Assembly: GCA_014607495.2 (NCBI GenBank)
Contig: CP053159.1
Location: 11,663,501-11,727,500 of the forward strand
DNA from: Carposina sasakii
Taxonomy: Eukaryota > Arthropoda > Insecta > Lepidoptera > Carposinidae
Direction of reading: 5' to 3'
Length of the DNA: 64,000 nt
Made by a program: the position numbers and the translations under genes. Positions 1 through 10,015 of the stretch are shown one piece after another. Numbering within the stretch: the first letter of the stretch is position 1; every line of letters begins with the position of its first letter. The notes under the pieces were generated by a model. That model saw only the letters and a list, made by a program, of their open reading frames with translations, was not told the origin of the DNA and searched no databases.

Positions 1-840
1 TTCTGCTTCCTGCTTTGGTATGCCGTAAAATATACTCACAATTGAAAAGTCTATAAAAGCTTATGGAGCCGTAGTAGAGTTCTTTCCTCGATACGGTATA
101 TTTATGTTAATTTATCAATCAGTGGACTAGCGCATCGAAGAAAGGAAGTATTGCAAGTATCTACTTGTAATATTTTTATACACCTGTCTCTAAACGACAA
201 AGGCATTACTGTAACAAAACGCTGCATTCAAACTAATTAAATTGCCTTGCAGACCACATTCGCCCTAATGGCGCTATGTTAATATTATGTGTTGTTTGCA
301 AAAATAGCGCATTTTCATAATAACCTAGCCAACAACGGTGATTTCACGAAGGTCGTTAAAAAAACTCGTTAAAACCGTTGAATGTTGCTTTACAAAAAAA
401 CCAAGGCACAAATTTCTCCGGCAGATTAGCAATTAAGATTACAGGGCTAAATGAAAGGTATACAATACCATGGGCCGTGGGCCGAGGGTAAGATAGAAGT
501 GCGGCGTACATAAATAATATGCTTTCAACTTAGCAATGCTTTTTGTTTTTAACGTTACGCGTTTTTATCATTAGCGCAGTAACTCGTTTTGTGAAAAAGT
601 TTCGTACTGCATTTTTGTTATTAATTTTTAAATTAACACTTTGTGTATTTGTAAAAATGTTTTTGCAATTAAAAGTAGGTCACAAGCATTTTAATGTATT
701 TTACTTACAAATAGAACTTCCAAAGTTAATAATTTTATTAGTAAAGTAACCGAAACCATTTGTTGTGTTCTCACAACTAATCGATTGATTTTATTTTAAT
801 GTGATTTAGCACATACGATATTCAATGCTATTAGAGACAA
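1..840. other. AT-rich sequence, nothing recognised
   Basis: No gene, repeat family or RNA could be supported here. The open frame at 543-749 is phenylalanine/leucine-rich translation of AT-rich DNA and shows no domain. Confidence 0.6.
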
Positions 841-844
841 AATC

Positions 845-930
845 CGCACTTGACATAAAGTCAGTGGTAGAGGCCCGTGACTGGGATCCAACTTACGCCC
901 ACTCGCTTGGGAGGCGCATATTGTTACCAC
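845..930 (-). repeat. tRNA-derived SINE fragment (family S1)
   Basis: On the minus strand this reads like a tRNA-type promoter: a degenerate B box around 885-896 (GTTGGATCC in place of GTTCGATCC). A second, better copy lies at 53394-53490, and the two share the blocks around 'cagtggt..aggcccgtg' and 'gggatc.aacttacgc'. It is too degenerate to be a tRNA gene. Confidence 0.55.
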
Positions 931-1314
931 TTAAGCTTGTCATTCTACTTAAAGAAAAAGTTATTCACGTGTGAGGCGAACAGCATAATGCTCTGTTGCA
1001 CAGAAAACTATTATTATTCTTGTACGTAAAAAGCCAGTTTCTGCTGTCCATTTGATACCGAATTTCGAATCCATCAAAAGCATTCCTTTATCACGCTTTT
1101 ATCTGAGCCGTTCCGGTATTGGAGAATATGTTGACCTACATTATAAATAAATAACATTGCGAATACAATATATATCAACGGTCTTAGGTACGATTTCTGG
1201 ACATTAAAAAAAAATGCAAGTCTAGTATTACTAGATTAAAATACCATGGCTGTACGGAATTCTTTCTTGAGTTTAAAAAATCACCGCCAGGACTTTGTTA
1301 TAATAACCTTATAC

Positions 1315-1450
1315 CCATAACTCACTAACCCGCCTGCCCAGCGTGGTGACAGCGGGGTTAGCAAAAACCCCACATGGCAGTAGCCTTGTGGCGTGCCCTG
1401 GGGAGGCCTACGTCCAGCAGTGGACTGCAATAGGCTGACGACAATGCCAA
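1315..1450 (+). repeat. RTE-tailed SINE-like repeat (family S2), copy 1
   Basis: A segment of a repeat found at least seven times in the window. The hallmark is 'ggcctacgtccagcagtgg' followed by 'actgcaataggctga', preceded by the block containing 'cccgcctgcccagcgtgg'. The terminal part is clearly related to the last codons of the RTE reverse transcriptase frame at 13240-13279 (...EAYVQQWTS...). The orientation given is the one in which the RTE-like tail is at the 3' end. This copy lacks the 5' half seen at 18355-18625. Confidence 0.75.
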
Positions 1451-1526
1451 ATATTACTAGCAGGAAATGGACAATATAAATCAATGAAAATGCGAAAAAT
1501 CTATTTAGATATAGACCTGCGAATGT

Positions 1527-1640
1527 TTGCACTATTCGTACCCGGACCCAGAACCTACGTGTACGAGTATGGCGTTGCAGGCAGGGTCACTACCAACTCA
1601 ACTGCACCAATCGCGCTGTCAAATTTGTTATAGATGTTTA
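1527..1640 (-). repeat. tRNA-derived SINE fragment (family S3)
   Basis: A degenerate copy of the SINE better preserved at 18181-18308. Shared blocks include 'ggcgttgcaggcagggtca' and 'ctaccaactcaactgcaccaatcg'. The DIRS element starts nine bases further on. Confidence 0.5.
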
Positions 1641-1672
1641 AATATTTATTACATTTCGTACGTTTCATTCTT

Positions 1673-1808
1673 TGATATATTTTTAACACATGTAGTACTT
1701 TTATTGTACTGGCAACTTCGCACAATTTCAGAGTGGGTAATTCGAAAACAGAACTACCCTACAACCTACGACACTATTCCTAGTCTACCGATAATTTCCT
1801 TCATTCTT
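1673..1808 (+). repeat. DIRS left inverted terminal repeat
   Basis: This 136-bp block is the reverse complement of 6149-6284 with almost no mismatches by eye. It starts 'gatatatttttaacacatg' and ends '...ttccttcattcttt'. The 24 bases outside it (1649-1672) are unique to the left end and are found, inverted, only in the internal complementary region. Confidence 0.9.
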
Positions 1809-1897
1809 TTTTTGTGCGCGGCAACGAGCACATGTTTTCAATTCTAGTATTATAGTTTAGTTTATTCTTTTTTTCAAATTTATTATCAGAGTATAAC

Positions 1898-2017
1898 ATG
1901 CCTAAACGCAAATTAACTATTACTTAAATAAAATTAAGAAATTAAAAGAAAGCCAAAACAAGAAGCGAACTAGAGTGATTCTTTATTCGTCATCGTCAGA
2001 TTCTGAGGAAAATGAAG
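1898..2017 (+). pseudogene. DIRS gag, probable first exon
   Basis: The frame ending at 2017 encodes a basic then acidic/serine stretch (KKRTRVILYSSSSDSEENE) and stops at a good splice donor, GTAAGA at 2018. The next DIRS coding exon begins after 'ttctag' at 2405, and joining the two completes an Asp codon and keeps the frame open. The only upstream ATG (1898) is in another frame, so a small indel has probably broken the start. The splice is inferred from sequence and frame only. Confidence 0.5.
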
Positions 2018-2404
2018 GTAAGAAAATATAATGATCTCTTATTAAATATTCTTGTACACGAGTCAAAATGTTCTAAGACAAGTTCTGTATAATTTTTTTT
2101 GTGAACTAAAATAAGCATCTTTAAGTTAACCTGGAGGATATCACAATGAGGGTATCACGAAGGTTTAACATGATGCATAAAATTAACCGGGAGGTTGACT
2201 GCGGGTCAACACGACGGTATTCAGAATAAGCATCTTTAAGTTAACCTGGAGGATATCACAATGAGGGTATCACGAAGGTTTAACATGATGCAAAAAATTA
2301 ACCAGGAGGTTGACTGCGGGTCAACACGACGGTATTCAGAATATAGTGTGTATAGTCAGATATTCAATGATATATAAAATAAAATTCACATATAATTGTT
2401 CTAG
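2018..2404 (+). other. Probable intron in DIRS gag with a 115-bp tandem repeat
   Basis: The interval runs from GTAAGAAAAT to TTCTAG and holds no coding frame. Most of it is a direct tandem duplication (2112-2226 and 2227-2341) of a 115-bp unit beginning 'taagcatctttaagttaacc'. The two units differ at only a few positions. Inside each unit are short internally related phrases (gaggatatcacaatgagg / gagggtatcacgaagg). Confidence 0.5.
2112..2341 (+). repeat. Tandem duplication, 2 x 115 bp
   Basis: Units at 2112-2226 and 2227-2341 are nearly identical; for example 'gcataaaattaaccgggagg' in the first is 'gcaaaaaattaaccaggagg' in the second. It lies in the leader or intron of the DIRS element, upstream of most of gag. 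Confidence 0.9.
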
Positions 2405-3311
2405 ATGGAACCGCACAAGATGATGTAATTCAATATACCTCAGCAACAGAGTCCCAAGAGAAACTGGAAAATACTCCGGTAGAAGTTAATATAACCCCGG
2501 AAGCTCAAAACGAGACACCTGACCTCGACCCGGAGCTTTTATTAGCGTTGGATGATACAACGGACGAGCAACCGATGTTTGGTGAAAAAATTCACCACAC
2601 TCTGGCACAACGCTGGTTGCCTATATTAGCGAAGGGACTAAATAAAGACCCAAAGGAAAAATTGCAAAAAAAATACCAGGTACCTGAAAATTGTCAATTA
2701 CTAAAAGCACCGACATTAAACGCCGAAATAAAAGCTGCTGTATCTGATATCACTCGCGTCGCGATAAAAATATTCAGTTAAAGTAAGACCAATTAGGGCT
2801 TGGAATAACAGCAATTAATAAAGCCATTACATTACTCCTCCTTGGAGATGACAAGATAAAAGCAATAGAGGGACTGTCGGATAGCTGCAGGATCTTGACT
2901 GACGTACATTACATAGAAACAGAGCTCAGAACAAAACTTATAATACCTTGCCTCGATAAATCCTTTACGCCATTAATCAAAGATCATGAACGAGACAGCA
3001 CGCTCTTTGGTGATAAACTATCGGAGACCATAAAAGCCTCAAAGGCTATTTCCAGACAAGGACTACAAATTAAGAAACCGACACATAAGACAGCACCTGC
3101 ACATACAAATGGCCCATCCACTTCAAGATCTCGCCTTCCGGGAAACGAGATTCGCCCCCTTCGTTACACATCAGGGAACAGGGGGGGGCGCGGAGGCTTT
3201 CCACGAACAACGACATCATACAGACGCGGAGCCACATCGACGACGACACTGACACGATCTCGTGCCTACTCGAACCAGAGCAGTCAGCAGCGAGCCTACA
3301 CGCGACATTAG
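2405..3311 (+). pseudogene. DIRS gag-like protein, main part, frameshifted
   Basis: Two frames together make a Gag-like protein. Frame 1 (2405-2781) is acidic, rich in Glu/Asp/Pro/Thr, then has an amphipathic stretch (HTLAQRWLPILAKGLNKDP). A frameshift and stop near 2780-2790 separate it from frame 2 (about 2790-3311). Frame 2 continues with a helical region (GDDKIKAIEGLSDSCRIL) and ends in a basic Arg/Gly/Ser/Thr-rich tail (GGRGG, RRG) of the sort used for RNA binding. No zinc knuckle is present, as is usual for DIRS Gag. The pol frame begins before this frame ends, giving overlapping ORFs. Identity rests on position and composition more than motifs. Confidence 0.7.
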
Positions 3312-4381
3312 ATAAACAGGTACATGCGGGTCGCCTGCAATATTTTTATGATAACTGGATGAAAATCACTAATAATAAATTAGTTCTTTCCTGGATAAAA
3401 AATGGCTACAAAATACCTTTTTCGAAAAAAGTTTACCAAAATAGTGTACCCTATAGTAATAATTTTACCACAGCAGAAATGCGTGATATGTCTAAGGCAA
3501 TTAACAATTTATTAGACTTAGGCGCAATATACAAGTGTGAGCCACAGACAGATCAATTTATCTCTAAAATATTTTTAGCTCCTAAAGCCAACGGCGGCAA
3601 AAGATTTATATCTGTTATATACCTAGACGATCTTTTATGCATCGGCCACACACATTCTGAATGTTTATATAATGTAACGGAAACAGTGGCACTACTTGAA
3701 AGCTTAGGATTTGTTATAAATTATGAAAAAAGTTCGTTACGACCTTTACAACAGACAAAGTTTCTGGGCTTTATTTATAACACTCTTGACATGACATTAT
3801 CATTACCTATGGATAAAAGATTATATATACTAAAAATAGTTAAGAAATTTCAATCCTTACCATTATGCACTATAAAAGATCTTGCTTGTCTCATTGGTAC
3901 CCTTACTGCAGCATGCCCAGCAGTTAAATACGGCTGGATTTACACTAAACGTCTCGATCAAATTAAATACTTAGCATTACAAATATATAAAACATACGAA
4001 GCTAAATTTCGTCCTTCATCTATAATATTGCCTGACCTAGAATGGTGGTCAAAAAAAAATATTTTATCGACATCAACCCCATTAAAATCGAGTAGTTTTG
4101 AACTAGAGATCTTTACAGATGCATCCAGGTCTGGCTGGGGTGCATTTTGTAAAAATCAAAGAATAAATGGGAAATGGAAAGCTAGTGAAATAAATTTTCA
4201 TATTAATTTTCTAGAGTTGCTTGCAGTATTTTTTGGACTCAAATGCTTTGCACGTAATATCCGAAACTGTTCTATTTTATTACGTATTGACAACACTACG
4301 GCGTTGAGTTACGTTAATCGCATGGGTGGCATAAAGTATCCTCATCTAAATGATTTAGCGCGAGAAATTTGGCAATGGTGC
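3296..4381 (+). pseudogene. DIRS reverse transcriptase-RNase H with an internal RT deletion
   Basis: The frame overlaps the end of gag (TLDKQVHAGRLQYFYDNW) and runs to an in-frame TAG at 4382-4384. It has an RT N-terminal part (ISKIFLAPKANGGKRFI), then jumps straight to the catalytic palm SVIYLDDLLCIG (YLDD at 3620-3631). About 90-100 residues that normally lie between them, including the first catalytic Asp region, are missing without a frame change. The RT connection (KFLGFIYNT) follows, then an RNase H domain with FTDASRSGWGA, NFLELLAVFFGL and IDNTTALSYVNRMGG. After the TAG the same frame continues for about 200 residues into the recombinase section. This RT cannot be functional. Confidence 0.85.
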
Positions 4382-4384
4382 TAG

Positions 4385-5792
4385 AAGCGAAATATATGGT
4401 TATCTGCTTCTTATATTAAAAGTAAAGACAATAGAGAAGCTGATGAAGAGTCCCGAAAGGTTAATACGGACATTGAGTGGACATTAACAGATGAAGTATT
4501 TAATATACTAGTAACGGATTTAGGTAAGCCAGATATCGATTTATTCGCTTCTCGCACTAATGCCAAATGCCAAAGATATGTGTCGTGGAAGGCTGATCCA
4601 GATGCAGTTGCTGTGGATGCCTTCACTATCTCGTGGAAGGGCGTATACTTTTATGCTTTTCCACCATTCCCACTCGTATTAAAGGTCTTGGAAAAAATTA
4701 TATTGGACAAGGCTGAAGGCATTCTAATATTTCCATACTGGCCTTCCCAGCCGTGGTTCCCACTGTTACAAAGAATGGTTACATCCGATATTAGTTTTAT
4801 AAATCCTGGGTGCAGCCAAACTCTCAGGGACGCGTTCCTGAAACGAGGTGTCCCTATCGAATCATTGGACCTTATGATGGCTTCTTTGTCGAAAAATACT
4901 TTGCAACAATATGGTGTCTCCTACAAGTATTGGTGGCAGTACTGCACTGAGGCAAATATAGATCCATACACATGTTCCGTTCCAAGAATGTTGACTTTTT
5001 TGACAAAACTGTTTAATAAAGGTGCGGCTTATGGCACCTTGAATAGTCATCGTTCGGCTCTAAGTTTGCTTTTCGGAGATGAGTCAGGATCTCATGACCA
5101 AATTAAAAGACTATTGAAAGGTATATATAAATTAAGGCCCAATATTCCAAAATACGCATCCACATGGGACCCTCATACAGTTTTGCAATATATTACCTCA
5201 TGGGGCCCTAATAAGGATTTAACTCTGCCAAAAATTTCTAAGAAACTCGTAATATTGCTGGCCTTATGTACTGCGCATAGAGCACAGACACTTTCTCTCA
5301 TTAAAGCTAATAATATCCATATCAGCCTGAACGGTATAAAAATTGTAATTTCAGACATTATAAAAACATCAGCAGCTGGGCGCGACCAGCCAATTCTGTT
5401 CTTGCCTTATTTTACAGAAAATATCAATATATGTCCTGCTACAGTTTTGCAAGATTATTTGTTAGTTACAAATGATTTAAGACCGAACACAGTCGAAAAT
5501 CTCATAATAACGTCTAGAAGACCATATAAGTCTATTAGCACCCAAACCATTAGCTGATGGATTAAGGAGATCCTGGCGGAAGCCGGGGTGGATGTGACAG
5601 CATGGAGTTCTCATAGCACACGACACGCTGCCACATCTACAGCGCGAGCGCAGGGTGTCTCATTAGACGTTAATTAGGAGAACTGCTGGCTGGTCGCAGG
5701 CCTCAGAAACATTTGGTAAATTCTATAACCGTCCAGTGACTGATGATGCTCACTTTGCAAGATCAGTCTTTCTGTCCAATCAATCATCATAA
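4385..5792 (+). pseudogene. DIRS tyrosine recombinase, two stops and one frameshift
   Basis: This is the downstream part of the same pol frame. After a region typical of the DIRS RNase H-recombinase linker (DIDLFASRTNAKCQRYVSW, YFYAFPPFPLV), the phage-integrase-like domain starts near 4875 (SKNTLQQYGVSYKYWWQYC, core-binding part). The catalytic part shows box I with Arg in LLALCTAHRAQTLSL (about 5248-5290), the box II triad HSTRHAATSTA near 5613-5640, and the tyrosine in ETFGKFYNRPV near 5707-5740. So the R..HxxR..Y set is visible. It is broken by a TGA at 5555-5557 and a frameshift with stop near 5672. The enzyme would recombine the circular cDNA of DIRS into the genome. Confidence 0.85.
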
Positions 5793-5971
5793 ATTTAAAA
5801 TAATTTATAAGCAGATTTATCACTTGTAAATTAATCTAATTTAAAAAGTTATATTTATGTTATAAATAAAAATTTGTAAAAATGTAGTGTTCTTTTTTCC
5901 CATAATTACAATAATAATTAGGTATACAACTCATTAACCAGGATGCTTGCAAAATTTTCACCTCTAAACAT

Positions 5972-6092
5972 CTACATGTGTTAAAAATATATCAAAGAAT
6001 GAAACGTACGAAATGTAATTGGTGATTAAACGAACTTACCTGTAAGTGAAGTTCTATCACAATTATATGAGTACGTTTCATTCGAAGATATA
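5972..6092 (+). repeat. DIRS internal complementary region
   Basis: 5972-6018 is the reverse complement of the left end (from 1649) and 6019-6092 is the reverse complement of the right end (6279-6352). The junction 'aaatgtaa/ttggtgatt' abuts the two termini with no gap, as expected of the template that circularises DIRS cDNA. Confidence 0.9.
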
Positions 6093-6148
6093 AGATAAAA
6101 CCCTCCCTTCCCAGATCCCTTAAAACTAAGAAAATTTTGTGATGCTCT

Positions 6149-6352
6149 AAAGAATGAAGGAAATTATCGGTAGACTAGGAATAGTGTCGTAGGTTGTAGG
6201 GTAGTTCTGTTTTCGAATTACCCACTCTGAAATTGTGCGAAGTTGCCAGTACAATAAAAGTACTACATGTGTTAAAAATATATCTTCGAATGAAACGTAC
6301 TCATATAATTGTGATAGAACTTCACTTACAGGTAAGTTCGTTTAATCACCAA
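6149..6352 (+). repeat. DIRS right inverted terminal repeat with extension
   Basis: 6149-6284 pairs with 1673-1808 (136 bp each). 6285-6352 is the right-only extension, complementary to the second half of the internal region. The element ends '...tttaatcaccaa' at 6352. Confidence 0.9.
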
Positions 6353-6955
6353 TAATAGGGTGTAAGTAGGTTCGATTGAAATGTATAATTATGATATGCA
6401 ACTGCCAAGTTTCATAAAAGTTCATTCAGTAGTGATGAGGTCAATTGATTATATAAATAATTAAATAAATCAGTATGTACCTACCTAGTTTTTAATAGCA
6501 ACTTTTGTACAAACAGATTGTACGATAAATTAACTGCAAAACGAGCAAAAATAAATATTCACTCGATTAGCAAAATTGCTTGCCAGTTTAAAAGGGCTGT
6601 AGAGTAAATGATCGATTTTATTAGAGGTAATCTGGTAGAAAACTTCCCTTCGTTGGCAACGCGATAATATTTATTTAAAGCTCTTAAAATCTTTTGCGTT
6701 TTCTGGTTTTACTTGACTTAAAAGTTGTTATTCCTGTTTGTAATTGTTTACTATGAAATATTGACATAAGTAGTTCATTATCCGAAATACAAAATGGAAA
6801 TATACATTTAATAGTAAAGTTTGTGAATATTTCTATGCTATAGTGGTTTAGTCCGAATTGACCCTATAGTTACCACACAAACCGCATATGTACTTTTATA
6901 TAAGCGTGGAATATGCATTTATATTAGGTATACAAAGCATATAATAGTAGAGAAC
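6353..6955. other. AT-rich intergenic sequence
   Basis: No coding frame, RNA or repeat family recognised. Confidence 0.5.
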
Positions 6956-7108
6956 GTTTCATTTCCCGGAGGGGTAGGCAGAGATCACGGATCTCCATTT
7001 GCTACGATCCTGACACACCTCTTTCGCTTCATCTACTTTCATGATATTCTTCATGCACGCTCGTCGGTTTAGGGTACTCTTGACCTGACCTAATGTGTAA
7101 ATGAATCT

Positions 7109-7533
7109 TAGAATAGTGTTGAGTAGGACATACAAGAGGCACTTCATTTGTCCCGGACATGACGTCAAAATGTAAGAGTGCCTCGAAATTTTAAATTGTA
7201 CTACTTCAATTTTCTTGTCGCGGTCGAGCGAGGCAGGCAGACGAACGACAAGCACGTCACGTGATCACGTCACGGTCGTCGCGTCTGACATTTTGAGCGA
7301 GAGAGAAATATATTGTCTTCCATGCGAGGCGAGGCGCCATGACAAAAGCACGTCGCGTCTGACATTTGAGGCGTCAGGAGGCGCGCATATTTCGTACTAT
7401 AATAACTTCAAATGGTTCAGTCAGTAGGTACGCCTCGCCTCATTTGAAGTGGGACATTGTACTGGCTCAGGACAAAAAAGAGGCTACTCTTACAAACTCT
7501 TTTTCAAGTCGTGTCCTACTCAACACTATCTTA
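7109..7533. mobile_element. Non-autonomous element with about 22-bp inverted ends
   Basis: Left end 7109-7130 (..atagtgttgagtaggaca) is the inverse of 7512-7533. The interior has no long frame, is richer in GC than its surroundings, and carries two copies of 'cgtcgcgtctgacattt' (near 7276 and 7351). Superfamily is not clear. The adjoining segment 6960-7100 contains another repeat-like phrase ('ggggtaggcagag'). Confidence 0.5.
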
Positions 7534-7636
7534 GAAGAATAGATACATTTGTAGCGTACTATGTAAACACAACTGTTTACTAACTTTATTTGCATTCTTA
7601 ACTATACATACTTAACTTCATAACTATACATTATCA

Positions 7637-7790
7637 CTATACATCATCATCATCAGCCTATTCCAGTCCACTGCTGGACGTAGGCCTCCCCCAGGGCACG
7701 CCACAAGACTGTCGTGGGGTGTATTTGCCCATAGTCACCACGCTGGGCAGGCGGGTTGGTGACCACAGTTTGTATTTTGGACTATGTTGC
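7637..7790 (-). repeat. RTE-tailed SINE-like repeat (family S2), copy 2
   Basis: Begins with (cat)n and 'cagcctattccagtccactg' and extends through 'cacgctgggcaggcgggttgg'. It is the inverse of copy 1. The 5' part of the family is missing after 7790. Confidence 0.8.
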
Positions 7791-8835
7791 CTACACTATA
7801 CATTTAGTGTATTATATTCGTTGTTTGTTTATTTGCAGCGAAACTACTGCCGTCTTCGCCATCGCAGTTGCGGGTGTCTACATGATTTCGGAACAATTTT
7901 TTTAGGCCCAGTTGCACAGATGATAAATCCTTATTTGTGTAGATTGCTATTACGTGATATGACTTTTAAATGTATTGTTTTTTTATATGTTTAAATTGGT
8001 GTATATGTGTATATGAATAAATTGCATTAAACTAGTGGAAATAAACATATAGTTATACATGGTATGCTTCCGAGTTACGTTAACGAACGAACGAGGCTCT
8101 CGCAAAAACCCACCAGCCTGCACTAGACCAGCAAAAGAACTAACCAATTGCGAGTCGGTCTCGCGCACAAAGTATACTGTTTAATGTTTGGGAGCCTCAC
8201 TATAATGTTTATTTTATTCTGTATTTAATATTTGTTATTGTAGCGGCAATAGAAGTTCATAATACCTAATTTGTATTGTTTTGTCCCGTTTTAAAGCTTT
8301 GTATTCAGAACTTTAACAGAATTATTGCAAGGTTTAAACTTCCTAACGCCTAAAACGATTCAATATAAAAAGAATAATACGAGTATCACAGCGTATCTAA
8401 AATGGAAATTGCAGCAACATAAAATGCAATAGCTAACGTTCACCTGCATCTTAAGAGAGGCTCAAAGCTCGACGGAACACGAGATGATCGTAACATAATA
8501 ATATTTATTTATCGATACGTGAAATGTAGGAATCGGGATTGATTTCCGCGATATACGAGAACGGATCTGAAGGCTGAACTAAATGGAGCCGACACGTGAT
8601 ATTTCAATAATTGAAATGAATGAATATTGTAACGATTGAGTTAGAATATTATATTTTCAAAATGCAGAAAAAAATATTGAAATACGGATAAAATACTGAT
8701 CTGGGATTATACCCAAAAACCAACATCCTTTAATAAATAATAAGTACCTGACTGATTTATCGATGGAGGCGACAGATAGACCGATGACTTAAAGAGAGCG
8801 GCTGGTTGTGACTGAATGGCATAAACGGGGGATCG
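7791..8835. other. Intergenic sequence, nothing recognised
   Basis: AT-rich with only short chance frames (for example 7719-7994, which partly overlaps the SINE). Confidence 0.5.
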
Positions 8836-8915
8836 ATCCATGTGGCGTGCTCTGGGGGAGGCTTACGTCCAGCAGTGGACTACAATAGGCTCACGACGAC
8901 TGATTCATCAACGCC
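8836..8915 (+). repeat. RTE-tailed SINE-like repeat (family S2), short copy 3
   Basis: Only the last part of the family is present: 'gtggcgtgctctgggggagg', then 'cttacgtccagcagtggact' and 'acaataggctcacgacga'. Confidence 0.7.
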
Positions 8916-9029
8916 AAGGCAGAAGTACTAAAGCTAGAAACATGTTTGGACCGTGGTTTCCTTTTGTGATCTTCAACTAAGAAACAATTTCCGGAAATTT
9001 TCAAGGGGATTCAAAACTTTACGCGTACG

Positions 9030-9150
9030 AAGCGACTGAATGCTAGAGTTCCTCAGTCGATTCTTACGACATGCACGGAAGGAGATGCAGCTGAGGTACT
9101 CGTATTTATATTCTAGTGAAGCCCCGCATTAGCACAGGACTAATTATATC
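9030..9150 (+). repeat. Dispersed repeat family R2, fragment
   Basis: Shares 'gagttcctcagtcgattctt', 'cgacatgcacggaaggag' and 'gccccgcattagcacagg' with 50440-50560, and inverted with 13395-13480. Confidence 0.6.
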
Positions 9151-9229
9151 ATAGAAATGACTCCAAATAATGACGTATCTTCTCGACTGAGCTGCATCAT
9201 GCCCTGCTATATAGGTAAATACAGTATAC

Positions 9230-9253
9230 TTTAAGTATATGCATATACTTAAA
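9230..9253. repeat. 24-bp perfect palindrome
   Basis: tttaagtatatg/catatacttaaa is perfectly self-complementary. It is AT-rich, so chance is possible. Confidence 0.5.
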
Positions 9254-9424
9254 ATACATAAGAACTCCGACTAGATCTTTGATTCATTATAACAGCTCCT
9301 CAAATTTCGCGCATCAGTGACTAGGGATCATAACGACGCAGTTTGATTTGCTAAGTCATGCATTTTGAAATTGAAATAGGTAACGTAACGTTATTCTAAT
9401 TTTAAAACGAACCACGGAAATTTT

Positions 9425-9505
9425 GTGAACCGTTTCTTTATAGTGGGCTATTTATATAGCTTATCGCTTAACGTACACCTTTTGTTACACCCATATCTAG
9501 AGTAT
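9425..9505 (-). repeat. Fragment of MITE family M2
   Basis: Matches one end of the elements at 13760-14019 and 40815-41079: 'gtgggctatttatatagctt', 'atcgcttaacgtacacc', 'ttttgttacaccc'. Confidence 0.6.
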
Positions 9506-9581
9506 AAAATGGTATCGTAGACTCTTTTATAATTTCCAATTGAATCTTTAAAGCAGACAAAAAGTCTGACGTCTAACTTAA

Positions 9582-9876
9582 GGCATTGGGCATTTCTTCC
9601 ACTAGACGACACGACAATGACGCGACCACGATATTTCATCATCTAGTATAGGAGGCCGTGTCATAGTCGTGTCGTGTAATGGAAAAACGAGCCACACGGT
9701 TTAATAAATTTTTGCTTCCAAAAAGCCGTGGTCGTGCCGGTATCGTGGTCGTATCGTGGCCGTATCGTCTCTAATATACGCCAACCATCCTGGCACACGC
9801 CACCATAGAACGTTATATGACAGCGCATGCCAGGAGCGTTGGCATATGGTATAGTGGAAAAATGCCCAGTGGTAAT
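9582..9876. mobile_element. Small inverted-repeat element with cattgggcattt ends
   Basis: The left end 'cattgggcatttcttccacta' matches, inverted, 'tagtggaaaaatgcccagtgg' near 9851. Between them the sequence is full of overlapping CGTGTCGTG / GTCGTGTCGT-like words on both strands, suggesting further internal inverted repeats. No coding frame. The end sequence resembles hAT-type ends, but no target duplication was confirmed. Confidence 0.5.
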
Positions 9877-10015
9877 TGTATAATTATATAAATATTATTT
9901 AGATTATTTATGCTAGTAGATGTAATTGTAGTTTTTTACGTACGGAGTTATATATCTTAACTTTGAGTATCAGATAATATTAACTTTTATCAATAATTAA
10001 GTTCTAAGTAAGAAA

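Larger units (their letters stand above)
1649..6352 (+). mobile_element. DIRS-type retrotransposon, complete ends, decayed coding
   Basis: The 4.7-kb element carries all DIRS structural parts. An inverted terminal repeat pair (1673-1808 and 6149-6284, both 136 bp) faces inward. The right end has a unique 68-bp extension. An internal complementary region at 5972-6092 is made of the reverse complement of the left terminus (5972-6018) joined directly to the reverse complement of the right terminus (6019-6092, matching 6279-6352, both 74 bp). Between them lie gag, RT/RNase H and a tyrosine recombinase, all on the plus strand. DIRS elements integrate through a circular intermediate and normally make no target duplication, and none is evident. 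Coding is broken by several stops, frameshifts and an internal RT deletion, so it is inactive. Confidence 0.9.

Noticed and set aside
543..749. Small hydrophobic protein
   Set aside because: Phe/Leu-rich translation of AT-rich DNA, no motif.
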